From: Luethyella okanaganae
GTDB taxonomy: Bacteria; Actinomycetota; Actinomycetes; Actinomycetales; Microbacteriaceae
Direction of reading: 5' to 3'
NCBI RefSeq assembly: GCF_042660285.1
Contig: NZ_JBHSTP010000004.1
Span: forward strand, 124,001 to 188,000
DNA: 64,000 nucleotides
The position numbers and the translations under genes were made by a program. Positions 15,558-23,786 of this stretch are shown here, in pieces. Position 1 is the stretch's first letter. Each line of letters begins with the position of its first letter. The notes under the pieces are model-generated. The model was not told the DNA's origin, made no database searches, and saw nothing but the letters and a program-made list of their open reading frames with translations.

Positions 15558-17624
15558 TCAGAGTGCGCTCGATCTCCAGGACTGCACCACCGCCGGGCGA
15601 GGTGCACGGAACTTGCCGCCGCCGTCCGCATCGACATAGTCGGGGAACAGCGAGTGCGGCGCCTCCCATGCACCCTCCTCGCCCGGGTGCTGCACGGCGA
15701 CGAAGACGAGACCGTCCTGGTCGTGGATGACGGGACCACAGGTCTCGGCGTCGCGCGGCACCGAGAGAAACTGCTGCACGCGACCGCGCTCCGGTCCTTC
15801 GAGCGGAACCTTGAACAGACCGTCGTTCGTGCCGATCTTGCTCGGCGCACCGTCGGTCGATATCCACAGGTTGCCCTCGGAGTCGAAGGCGACGTTGTCG
15901 GGGCAGGAGATCGGCGACACCTGCTCCTTCGGATAGCCGGCGAAGTACGTGGTCGAGTCGGTCGCCGGGTTGCCGCAGAGCAGCAGGATGTTCCACGCGA
16001 AGCGAGTGCCACCCTGACCGGACACCTCAGTGAGCTCGATCACGTGGCCGTCACGGTTTCCGTTGCGCGGGTTCGCCTCATCGGCCGGCGCGTTCTTGCC
16101 CGCCTTGCCGCGATCGGAATTGTTCGTGCAGGCGATGTAGACCTTGCCAGTAGCCAGGCTGGGCTCGACATCCTCGCAGCGGTCCATCTTCGTGGCTCCC
16201 GCGAGATCCGCGGCGAGCCGTGTGTACACGAGCACCTGTTCGGTGGTCATACCAGGAACGGCGCTCTCACCCTTGTGCGTGAGCGCAACCCACTCCCCCG
16301 TTCCATCGAAGAGCCCGTCGCTCGGAAGCCGCCCGGAGCCGTCGATCTCGGCGGCGGAGTTGCCCGTGAACTTCGCGACGTAGAGGTCGCCATCGCTCAG
16401 CAGACGGCGGTTCTGCTTGCGCGCGCCCGGGTTGTTCTTCGGGTTGTACTTGTGCTTGGAGACGAACTTGTAGAGGTAGTCGTTGCGCTCGTCGTCGCCC
16501 ATGTACGCCACAACCTTGCCGTCGTCGCCAACGATGACGTTCGCGCCCTCGTGCTTGAACCGGCCCATCGCCGTGTGCTTGAGCGGCATGGCGGTCGGGT
16601 TCTGCGGGTCGATCTCGACGATGTATCCGAAGCGGTTCGGCTCGTTCTCGTAACCGGGATTGTCGGCGTTGAAGCGCGGGTCGTAGCGCTCCCACGTCGT
16701 CGAAGTCGTGAGCGCAGCCAGCCCATAGCGCTTGCGCTCCGCGCTGACCGTTGGAGCCGTGAAGTAGCCGTTGAAGTTCTCCTCACCCGAGAGGATCGTG
16801 CCCCATGGGGTGAGCCCGCCAGCGCAGTTGCCGAGCGTGCCGCGCACGATCCGTCCGCTCGGGTCGTCGATCGTCTTCAGCAGCGTCGAGCCGGCGGCCC
16901 GACCGGTCAGTTCGAACTCGGTCTCGACCGTGAGACGGCGGTTGCGTGCGCCACCCTGAACATAGCTCCACGGCTGGCCGACGGCCGGACGGGTGAGCTC
17001 GACGACGGTCATGCCCTGCGCGGCCTTGTAGAGATTGGCACGGTCTTCGAGCACTGCCGGGTCACTCGAAGCGGGGAACATGATGTTCGGGTTCACGTAC
17101 TCGTGGTTGCAGACGAGCACACCGCTTGTGCCGCTCGCGTCGGGGACGATGGCGAGGTAGTCGTTGTTGTAGCCGAACTGGCGCTCCTGCGCGGCGGCCG
17201 TCTGGCTGTGGATGTCGAAGGCCGGCGAGTCGGCGAAGAGCGGGTCGCCCCAGCGGATGATCGGGCTCCACGAGAAGCCTTCCGGCACGACAAAGGCGTC
17301 GACGGCCTTGTCGACGGGGGCGATCGGTCCGAAGGAGAGACCTGCGCCGGCCGGCACAGCGGGTGCGGCTCCGGCCGCCTGCGCGGCGGGCGCATCCGTC
17401 GCCGCATCGCCGACGATGAGGGCGAGCGCGCCGGCCGTGCCGAGTCCTAGCAGCGCGCGCCGCGACAGCGCGACGGAGGCGATGTCTCGGAACGACGGGT
17501 TGGAGGAGGTGTTGCACTCGTCGCCGAGGCACGCATTGGCGCACTTGAGCTGACAGGTCACGGCCGAGCGCTTGCCACGCACATGGTCGGCCATCGGCAG
17601 GAGACGCGGGTGTTCGAGAGTCAT
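15558..17624 (-). CDS. phoX: PhoX-type phosphatase (DUF839), Tat-exported
   Basis: PhoX enzymes are secreted Ca/Fe-dependent phosphatases that release phosphate from organic esters. This 688-residue protein has the family layout: a Tat signal with the twin-arginine SRRALLGLGTAGALALI near residue 55 after a Cys-containing N-terminal stretch, NHEYVNPN, CAGGLTPWGTILSGEENFNGYF, and CPDNVAFDSEGNLWISTDG in the C-terminal half. Three TCAC half-sites spaced 11 bp lie upstream and resemble a PHO box, which fits phosphate control. The gene occupies the place of rimP between proS and nusA and is bracketed by two copies of a palindrome. Confidence 0.88.
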   Translation of the reverse strand: MTLEHPRLLPMADHVRGKRSAVTCQLKCANACLGDECNTSSNPSFRDIASVALSRRALLGLGTAGALALIVGDAATDAPAAQAAGAAPAVPAGAGLSFGPIAPVDKAVDAFVVPEGFSWSPIIRWGDPLFADSPAFDIHSQTAAAQERQFGYNNDYLAIVPDASGTSGVLVCNHEYVNPNIMFPASSDPAVLEDRANLYKAAQGMTVVELTRPAVGQPWSYVQGGARNRRLTVETEFELTGRAAGSTLLKTIDDPSGRIVRGTLGNCAGGLTPWGTILSGEENFNGYFTAPTVSAERKRYGLAALTTSTTWERYDPRFNADNPGYENEPNRFGYIVEIDPQNPTAMPLKHTAMGRFKHEGANVIVGDDGKVVAYMGDDERNDYLYKFVSKHKYNPKNNPGARKQNRRLLSDGDLYVAKFTGNSAAEIDGSGRLPSDGLFDGTGEWVALTHKGESAVPGMTTEQVLVYTRLAADLAGATKMDRCEDVEPSLATGKVYIACTNNSDRGKAGKNAPADEANPRNGNRDGHVIELTEVSGQGGTRFAWNILLLCGNPATDSTTYFAGYPKEQVSPISCPDNVAFDSEGNLWISTDGAPSKIGTNDGLFKVPLEGPERGRVQQFLSVPRDAETCGPVIHDQDGLVFVAVQHPGEEGAWEAPHSLFPDYVDADGGGKFRAPRPAVVQSWRSSAL

Positions 17625-17695
17625 CGGTGTCCCAATCGCTGGTGAGGTCGGTCATACCAGGATGGACTGTGAACGCCGTCCGCATCCGCCCCCGC

Positions 17696-17728
17696 TCGGT
17701 GAACGTCCCGTGACGATCCCGTGAAACT
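17696..17728 (-). promoter_or_regulatory. PHO-box-like array, three TCAC units at 11-bp spacing
   Basis: On the minus strand, units centred on TCAC occur at 17721..17724, 17710..17713 and 17699..17702, each exactly 11 bp apart. The unit nearest the gene, GTTCACC, is a full match to the direct-repeat unit of Streptomyces PHO boxes. The array ends about 70 bp before the phoX-like start. Confidence 0.6.
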
Positions 17729-17757
17729 CCGTCGTCGCTCTCCGCGGGGTCGCTCAC

Positions 17758-17814
17758 CGAACTGGCAGTCGTCGCCCTTATCGCGCTCCCAGAACGGCGA
17801 CGACTGCCGGTTCG
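17758..17814. repeat. 57-bp palindromic element, copy B
   Basis: The arms 17758..17776 and 17796..17814 pair at 18 of 19 positions. The element has the same length as copy A and matches it at 49 of 57 positions, in the same orientation judged by the loop. It lies 145 bp after the proS stop. Confidence 0.85.
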
Positions 17815-17845
17815 CGGGTAGAGACGAGGCCGGGAGGCAGTCGCG

Positions 17846-17975
17846 AGGACACGGCACGAAACCAGGAGAACGCGGCAAGAAACCAGGAGAACGCGGCAAG
17901 GAACCAGGAGAACACGGCACGAAGCCTAGAAGCTAAAACTAGAGAACGCGGCAAGAAGCTAGGAGAACGCTGCGG
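17846..17975. repeat. degenerate 21-bp repeats from the proS 3' end
   Basis: Three tandem 21-bp units run from 17864 to 17926 (plus-strand form AGGAGAACGCGGCAAGAAACC). A shortened unit precedes them and two more diverged copies follow; the last copy is the end of proS itself with its stop codon (CTA at 17959..17961). Confidence 0.8.
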
Positions 17976-19722
17976 CGATCTCCGTGATCGCGACGGGGGT
18001 GCGCTCTCCGGTCGCACGATCCCAGAGCTCCACGAGTCCCTCGGAGACCCCGCGGCCCGCGATCACGATCTTCGGAACGCCGATGAGCTCGGCATCGCCG
18101 AACTTCACCCCGGGAGAGACCTTCGGACGGTCGTCGTAGAGCACGCTCTTGCCCACGGCCTCGAGCGAGGCGACGACGATCTCCGCGGCCTCGAACGCCG
18201 CGTCATCCCGGCCCGTCGCGATGACGTGGACGTCGAAGGGAGAGACGGATGCCGGCCAGACGAGCCCCTTGTCGTCGTTGTTCAGTTCGGCGATGATCGC
18301 GAGGATGCGGGTGACGCCGATGCCATAGGAGCCCATCGTCACGGTGACGAGCTTGCCGTTCTCGTCAAGCACCTTGAGCCCGAAGGCCTCCGCGTATTTA
18401 CGACCGAGCTGGAAGACATGGCCGATCTCCATGCCGCGGGCGAGCTCGACCGGCCCGGAGCCATCAGGAGCGGGGTCGCCGGGCAGCACCCCAGCCACTT
18501 CGACGGTGCCGTCGTGGCCGAAATCGCGGCCGGCCACGAGTCCGAAGACATGCTTGCCGTGCTCGTTCGCCCCGGTGATCCACCCGGAACCGTCGACTAT
18601 GCGGGGATCGACGACGTAGCGGATGCCCGTGCTCGACTCCTCGCCGAGGACGGGCCCGGTGGCGGACCACGGTCCGATATAGCCCTTGACCAACCTGGGG
18701 TGCTTCGCGAAGTCCTCCTCGGTCGCCGCCTCGACAGCGGCCGGCTGGAACGCGACCTCGGCGCGCTTGGTGTCGACCTCACGGTCTCCGGGGAGCCCGA
18801 TGATCACGAGCTCGCGCGTGCCGTCGAGCTGCGTGAGCGCGAGCACGACGTTCTTGAGGGTGTCTGCCGCCGTCCAGGCGCGGCCGTCCGGCCGCGGGTG
18901 GGCCGTGTTCGCGCGGTCGACGAGTGTCTGGATCGTGGGCGTGTCCGGGGTGTCGAGCACCTCGGCCGGGGTCAACGCGTCATAGCTTCGAACTGGAGGA
19001 GGCGTCGTCGTGAACGCCTCGACGTTCGCCGCGTAGCCGCCCGCCGAGCGCACGAAGGTGTCCTCGCCGATGGGGGTCGGATGCAAGAACTCCTCGCTCT
19101 TGGAGCCGCCCATCGCTCCGGCATCCGCCTGAACGATCACGTATTCGAGGCCGAGACGCGTGAAGATGCGCTCGTACGCGTCGCGTTGCGCCTGGTAGCT
19201 GGCATCGAGGCCCGCGTCGGTGTAGTCGAAGGAGTAGGCATCCTTCATCGTGAACTCGCGGCCGCGCAGCAGTCCAGCGCGGGGGCGCGCCTCGTCACGG
19301 TACTTGTCCTGGATCTGGTAGATCGACAGCGGCAGATCCTTATAGGAGTTGTACAGGTCTTTCACGAGCAGCGTGAAGACCTCCTCGTGCGTCGGGGCGA
19401 GCAACAGGTCGCTCCCCTTGCGGTCCTGCAGCCGGAACAACCCGTCACCGTACTCCTCCCACCTGCCGGTCAGCTCGTAGGGCTCCTTGGGAAGCAGCGC
19501 CGGAAAATGCACCTCGTGCGCTCCCGCCGCAGTCATCTCCTCGCGGATGATGCGCTCGATCTTCTCCTTGACACGCAAGCCGAGCGGCAGCCAGGCGAAG
19601 ATGCCGGGAGCTTGACGCCGAATGTAACCGGCCCGCACGAGCAGACGATGACTCGCGACCTCGGCATCCGAGGGATCGTCGCGGAGGGTGCGCAGAAAGT
19701 AGTTCGAGAGGCGTGTAGGCAC
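17959..19722 (-). CDS. proS: prolyl-tRNA synthetase, bacterial type
   Basis: ProRS charges tRNA-Pro. The 587-residue protein has the class II core (RLLVRAGYIRRQAPGIFAWLPLG; motif 2 region RDEARPRAGLLRGREFTMKDAYSF; motif 3 region MGSYGIGVTRILAIIAE). The editing insertion lies between residues about 225 and 390, and an anticodon-binding domain is at the C-terminus. GTG at 19722 is the start: it gives the canonical VPTRLSNYFLRTLRDDP, and TAAACT lies seven bases upstream. The last codons and stop are repeated downstream. Confidence 0.96.
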   Translation of the reverse strand: MPTRLSNYFLRTLRDDPSDAEVASHRLLVRAGYIRRQAPGIFAWLPLGLRVKEKIERIIREEMTAAGAHEVHFPALLPKEPYELTGRWEEYGDGLFRLQDRKGSDLLLAPTHEEVFTLLVKDLYNSYKDLPLSIYQIQDKYRDEARPRAGLLRGREFTMKDAYSFDYTDAGLDASYQAQRDAYERIFTRLGLEYVIVQADAGAMGGSKSEEFLHPTPIGEDTFVRSAGGYAANVEAFTTTPPPVRSYDALTPAEVLDTPDTPTIQTLVDRANTAHPRPDGRAWTAADTLKNVVLALTQLDGTRELVIIGLPGDREVDTKRAEVAFQPAAVEAATEEDFAKHPRLVKGYIGPWSATGPVLGEESSTGIRYVVDPRIVDGSGWITGANEHGKHVFGLVAGRDFGHDGTVEVAGVLPGDPAPDGSGPVELARGMEIGHVFQLGRKYAEAFGLKVLDENGKLVTVTMGSYGIGVTRILAIIAELNNDDKGLVWPASVSPFDVHVIATGRDDAAFEAAEIVVASLEAVGKSVLYDDRPKVSPGVKFGDAELIGVPKIVIAGRGVSEGLVELWDRATGERTPVAITEIAAAFS

Positions 19723-19729
19723 GAGCGTT

Positions 19730-19735
19730 AGTTTA
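19730..19735 (-). promoter_or_regulatory. -10 box TAAACT, leaderless start of proS
   Basis: TAAACT on the minus strand, seven bases, then the GTG at 19722. The divergent RNB gene has its own box 13 bp away. Confidence 0.55.
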
Positions 19736-19747
19736 TCGAGCGCCGCA

Positions 19748-19753
19748 TAGGCT
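19748..19753 (+). promoter_or_regulatory. -10 box TAGGCT, leaderless start of RNB gene
   Basis: TAGGCT, six bases, then the ATG at 19760. Back-to-back with the proS box, so the two promoters share upstream DNA. Confidence 0.55.
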
Positions 19754-19759
19754 GGGCGC

Positions 19760-21214
19760 ATGCCCTCACGCCGGCCACATGTCGCAGCATCCGCCGCGCA
19801 GAGCGAACTCGCCCGAGCACTCGCCTCATTGCGCACCGCCTTCGAGTTGCCGACCGGTTTCCCGCCGTCGGTGCTCGCCGAAGCGGAGGATGCAGCGGCA
19901 TCCGTCGTGCTGCCCGATCTGGATCGCACCGACATCGACTTCGTCACGATAGACCCGATGGGAGCGACCGACCTCGACCAGGCGCTGCACCTGGAGGCGA
20001 CCGGCTCCGGGTACCTCGTGCACTACGCGATCGCCGATGTTCCCGCCTTCGTCGTGCCCGGCGGAGCCGTCGACGGCGAGGCCAGGCAGCGCGGGCAGAC
20101 GATCTACGCCGCAGACGGGCGCATCCCCCTGCATCCCCCCTCGATCAGTGACGGTGCAGGATCCCTTCTTCCCGGCGTCGAACGCGGGGCATTCGTCTGG
20201 GAGTTCCACCTCGACCCCGAAGCAGCCGTGCGATCGGTGAGGGTACGTCGGGCACGTGTCAGATCGAGGCGGCAGTACGACTACGACGAAGTGCAGGCCG
20301 CCATCGACGACGGAACCGCCGATGCCTCCCTCGCCCTGCTCAAGGTCGTCGGTCTCGCACGCATCGAGCTCGAACGCCGTCGCGGCGGCGCGAGTCTCAA
20401 CACCCCCGACGAGGAGATCGTGCGCAACGACGGCGGCTACTCGATCGAGCGGCGTCTGCCACTGCCCGTCGAGGATTGGAATGCCCAGCTCTCGCTCATG
20501 ACGGGGATGGCCGCGGCCGAGATGATGCTGAACGGGCGGGTGGGCATCTTGCGCACGATGCCCCCGCCGGGCGAGGACGCGGTCTCGACCTTCCGTCGGC
20601 AGACGGAGGCGCTCGGGCAACCGTGGCCGGAAGACCAGGAGTACGGGGAATACCTGCGCGGTCTCGACCGCAGCGATCCCGCCGCACTCGCGATCATGCA
20701 GGCCGCAACCGGCCTGTTCCGCGGTGCAGGCTACGTTGCGATGAACGGCTTCACCCCGGCCGATCCGGTGCAGTCGGCTGTCGGCGCCCCCTACGCGCAT
20801 ACGACGGCCCCCCTGCGCCGGCTCGTCGACCGCTGGTCCCTCGTCATCTGCGAGGCCCTGAGCAACGGCACCGACGTTCCCAGGTGGGCTCGCGAATCAC
20901 TCGGCGAGCTGCCCACGATCATGGGCGCATCGTCGCGTATTGCGGCGCAGCTCGACTCGGCCTCCGTCGACCGAGTCGAGGCGGCGCTGCTGAGCGACAA
21001 GATCGGTCGGCGCTTCGCCGCGACGGTTCTGGCTCAGCGCGGCGACACTGCCGTCATCCAGCTCGTCCAGCCGGCCGTCACCGCGGAATGCGCCGCCCCG
21101 GAGCGCCCGAAACCCGGTTCGCACGTGACGGTGACGCTCGACTCCGTTGACATCGCGACGGGCGCGGCACGCTTCGTGCTCGCGGAGGAGGGTCTCGTCG
21201 CGCGAACGGCCTGA
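19760..21214 (+). CDS. RNB-domain (RNase II/R family) ribonuclease
   Basis: 484 residues, almost entirely a catalytic RNB domain. The metal-binding motif is DPMGATDLDQALHL (residues about 68–81), with the aspartates that bind Mg. RGQTIYAADGRIPLHPPSISDGAGSLLPG and APYAHTTAPLRRLVDRW are the other conserved blocks. It would degrade single-stranded RNA 3' to 5'. There are no cold-shock or S1 domains of normal length at either end, so it is a short actinobacterial version rather than RNase R. Its stop lies two bases from that of the convergent ispG. Confidence 0.9.
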   Translation: MPSRRPHVAASAAQSELARALASLRTAFELPTGFPPSVLAEAEDAAASVVLPDLDRTDIDFVTIDPMGATDLDQALHLEATGSGYLVHYAIADVPAFVVPGGAVDGEARQRGQTIYAADGRIPLHPPSISDGAGSLLPGVERGAFVWEFHLDPEAAVRSVRVRRARVRSRRQYDYDEVQAAIDDGTADASLALLKVVGLARIELERRRGGASLNTPDEEIVRNDGGYSIERRLPLPVEDWNAQLSLMTGMAAAEMMLNGRVGILRTMPPPGEDAVSTFRRQTEALGQPWPEDQEYGEYLRGLDRSDPAALAIMQAATGLFRGAGYVAMNGFTPADPVQSAVGAPYAHTTAPLRRLVDRWSLVICEALSNGTDVPRWARESLGELPTIMGASSRIAAQLDSASVDRVEAALLSDKIGRRFAATVLAQRGDTAVIQLVQPAVTAECAAPERPKPGSHVTVTLDSVDIATGAARFVLAEEGLVARTA

Positions 21215-21216
21215 AC

Positions 21217-22371
21217 TCAGCCGGCGGTGACGACCGGCGCCCCGATCGAGGTGTCGTTCGCCGGCATCTCGGCCGCGATCCGATTGGCCTCTTCGATGAG
21301 GGTCGCGACGATCTCGGACTCCGGCACGGTCTTGATGACCTCGCCCTTGACGAAGATCTGCCCCTTGCCGTTGCCGGAGGCAACGCCGAGGTCCGCTTCG
21401 CGCGCCTCGCCGGGCCCGTTCACGACGCATCCCATCACCGCGACGCGCAGCGGCACCGTCATACCCTCGAGACCGTCGGTCACATCGTTGGCGAGCTTGT
21501 AGACGTCGACCTGCGCGCGTCCACAGCTCGGGCAGGAGACGATCTCGAGCTTGCGCTCACGCAGATTGAGCGATTGCAGGATCTGCAGCCCGACCTTGAC
21601 CTCTTCGGACGGAGGCGCGCTGAGAGAGACCCTTATCGTGTCGCCGATGCCCTCAGAGAGCAGGATGCCGAACGCGGTGGCGCTCTTGATGGTGCCCTGG
21701 AAGCTTGGACCGGCTTCAGTCACGCCGAGGTGCAACGGCCAGTCCCCGCGCTCTGCGAGCAGACGGTAGGCCTTGACCATGACGATCGGGTCGTTGTGCT
21801 TGACCGAGATCTTGAAGTCGTGGAAGTCGTGCTCTTCGAACAGGCTCGCCTCCCACACGGCGCTCTCCACGAGCGCCTCCGGCGTCGCCTTGCCGTACTT
21901 CTGCAGCAGCCGAGGATCCAGCGAACCGGCATTGACACCGATGCGGATGCTGACACCCGCCTCCTTGGCGCGACGGGCGATCTCGCCCACCTGATCGTCG
22001 AACTTGCGGATATTGCCCGGGTTGACGCGCACGGCGGCACATCCGGCGTCGATCGCGGCATAGACGTAGTTGGGCTGGAAGTGGATGTCTGCGATGACCG
22101 GGATCTGGCTCTTCTTGGCGATGATCGGCAGCGCCTCTGCATCGTCGCGGCTCGGCACGGCAACGCGCACGATGTCGCATCCCGACGCGGTGAGTTCGGC
22201 GATCTGCTGCAACGTCGCGTTGATGTTCGGCGTCGGTGTCGTGGTCATCGACTGCACGCTGATCTGCGCGTCGCCGCCTACGAGCACCTTGCCGACCTTG
22301 ATCTGACGAGAGGTGCGGCGCGGAGCGAGGACCTCCGGCACTTTCGGCATTCCGAGATTCACTGCTGGCAC
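21217..22371 (-). CDS. ispG: HMB-PP synthase (flavodoxin-dependent type)
   Basis: IspG converts 2-C-methyl-erythritol 2,4-cyclodiphosphate to HMB-PP in the MEP isoprenoid pathway, using a 4Fe-4S cluster. The protein has 384 residues. It opens with a TIM barrel (PTPNINATLQQIAELTASGCDIVRVAVPS), and the C-terminal cluster ligands lie in SCPSCGRAQVDVYKLA and CVVNGPGEAREAD. The start is GTG at 22371, six bases after TAAGCT. It groups with dxr and the site-2 protease on the same strand, a common actinobacterial arrangement, but a thiolase and an epimerase are inserted on the other strand. Confidence 0.96.
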   Translation of the reverse strand: MPAVNLGMPKVPEVLAPRRTSRQIKVGKVLVGGDAQISVQSMTTTPTPNINATLQQIAELTASGCDIVRVAVPSRDDAEALPIIAKKSQIPVIADIHFQPNYVYAAIDAGCAAVRVNPGNIRKFDDQVGEIARRAKEAGVSIRIGVNAGSLDPRLLQKYGKATPEALVESAVWEASLFEEHDFHDFKISVKHNDPIVMVKAYRLLAERGDWPLHLGVTEAGPSFQGTIKSATAFGILLSEGIGDTIRVSLSAPPSEEVKVGLQILQSLNLRERKLEIVSCPSCGRAQVDVYKLANDVTDGLEGMTVPLRVAVMGCVVNGPGEAREADLGVASGNGKGQIFVKGEVIKTVPESEIVATLIEEANRIAAEMPANDTSIGAPVVTAG

Positions 22372-22377
22372 CCTGCT

Positions 22378-22383
22378 AGCTTA
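22378..22383 (-). promoter_or_regulatory. -10 box TAAGCT, leaderless start of ispG
   Basis: TAAGCT on the minus strand, six bases, then the GTG at 22371. Confidence 0.5.
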
Positions 22384-22490
22384 CGCGCCGTCTCTCACAC
22401 GCGGCTGGGCCCGGTATGTCGCGCCCACACTTCGGCGTTAAAGTCGAAGAGCCCCTGCAGACACAAGCTCGCAGACAAGGAGTCAGCGTC

Positions 22491-23675
22491 ATGAGCGCTA
22501 TCGAGGTCGTCATCCTGTCCGGTTCGCGAACACCTCAGGGCCGCATCAACGGCCAGTTCGCCGCCCTCACGGCCGTGCAGCTCGGCACGATCGCCATCGC
22601 CGACGCGATCGCCACGTCGGGGGTGAGCGCAGATGAGGTCGCCGCCGTGCTCATGGGTCAGGTGTTGCAAGCCGGCGCCGGTCAGAATCCGGCCAAGCAG
22701 AGCGCCATCGCGGCAGGCATCCCGTGGAACGTCCCGGCTATGACGCTCAACAAGGTGTGCCTTTCGGGTCTCGCCGCGGTGGTCGACGCCGCCAGGCTCA
22801 TCCGCCTCGGCGAGGCCGATGTCGTCGTCGCGGGAGGGCAGGAGTCCATGACCAACGCGCCGCACCTGCTGGCCGGCTCCCGAAAGGGCTGGGCCTACGG
22901 CACGATCGGCGCTCTCGACCACGCGGCGTACGACGGTTTGACGGACGCCTTCGACGGTCTCTCGATGGGCGAGTCGACCGAACACGTCAACGGCAGGCTC
23001 GGCATCGGACGACGGGAGCAGGATGAGATCGCCGCGGCATCGCACCAGCGGGCGGCGGCGGCGCAGGCTGCGGGCATCTTCGACTCCGAGATCGCCTCCG
23101 TGCCCGTGCCGCAGCGCAAGGGGGACCCCATCGTGATCGCAGGCGATGAGGGTGTGCGAGGCGAGAGCACGACCGATACCCTGGGCGGCCTACGTCCGGC
23201 CTTCACCCCGGACGGGACGATCACGGCGGGCAACTCGTCGCCGTTGAGCGACGGGGCGAGCGCGCTCGTGCTTTCGAGCCGCCGGTTCGCCGAGGAACGC
23301 GGACTGCCATGGCTGGCCACAGTCGAGGCGTCCGGTCATGTGGCCGGACCCGACAACTCGCTGCACTCGCAGCCGTCCAACGCGATCAGGGCTGCGCTCT
23401 CCCGCCAGGGCTGGGCCGCGAGCGATCTGGACCTCGTCGAGATCAACGAGGCCTTCGCCGCCGTGACCCTGCAGTCGACCCGCGACCTCGGTCTCTCGCC
23501 TGAGGTCGTCAACATCCATGGCGGAGCGATTGCGATCGGCCACCCGATCGGCGCCTCCGGCGCACGGCTGGCGCTGCACGCAGCCCACGAGCTCGCACGA
23601 CGCGGCTCAGGCAAGGCCGTCGTCGCGCTGTGCGGGGGCGGCGGACAGGGCGACGCACTGCTGCTCTCACGCTGA
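22491..23675 (+). CDS. acetyl-CoA C-acetyltransferase (thiolase)
   Basis: This is a biosynthetic-type thiolase that condenses or cleaves acyl-CoA units. The acylated Cys is in NKVCLSGLAAV (about residue 89), the His is in HGGAIAIGHPIGASG (about 349), and the second Cys is in ALCGGGGQGDA (about 380). The protein has 394 residues, normal length. ATG at 22491 is preceded by AAGGAG with eight bases of spacing, so the longer upstream frame is not used. It is alone, without other beta-oxidation or polyester genes nearby. The stop region is duplicated in tandem. Confidence 0.93.
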   Translation: MSAIEVVILSGSRTPQGRINGQFAALTAVQLGTIAIADAIATSGVSADEVAAVLMGQVLQAGAGQNPAKQSAIAAGIPWNVPAMTLNKVCLSGLAAVVDAARLIRLGEADVVVAGGQESMTNAPHLLAGSRKGWAYGTIGALDHAAYDGLTDAFDGLSMGESTEHVNGRLGIGRREQDEIAAASHQRAAAAQAAGIFDSEIASVPVPQRKGDPIVIAGDEGVRGESTTDTLGGLRPAFTPDGTITAGNSSPLSDGASALVLSSRRFAEERGLPWLATVEASGHVAGPDNSLHSQPSNAIRAALSRQGWAASDLDLVEINEAFAAVTLQSTRDLGLSPEVVNIHGGAIAIGHPIGASGARLALHAAHELARRGSGKAVVALCGGGGQGDALLLSR

Positions 23676-23726
23676 CCGTCGCCCGCCGACCGGCACCCGC
23701 TGACCGTCGCCCGCCGACCGGCACCC
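23671..23726. repeat. 28-bp tandem duplication across the thiolase stop
   Basis: Two identical 28-bp units, 23671..23698 and 23699..23726, each starting GCTGACCGTCGCCC. The first unit contains the TGA stop at 23673..23675. Confidence 0.95.
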
Positions 23727-23786
23727 GCAGTGACACAGGCGTTAGCCGCACCGGAGCAGGCGGTAGGCGCGCCCGCCCCGCAAGCC

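Larger units (their letters stand above)
17625..17958. other. spacer between phoX-like gene and proS
   Basis: This 334-bp stretch holds no gene. From left to right it contains the upstream region of the phosphatase gene, the three 11-bp-spaced half-sites, palindrome copy B and the degenerate 21-bp repeats that follow the proS stop. Confidence 0.8.

Noticed and set aside
15654..17450. 598-codon open frame antisense to the phosphatase gene
   Set aside because: No motifs and no ribosome binding site; the minus-strand protein has clear PhoX features.
18226..19731. 501-codon open frame antisense to proS
   Set aside because: Mirror frame of a highly conserved synthetase.
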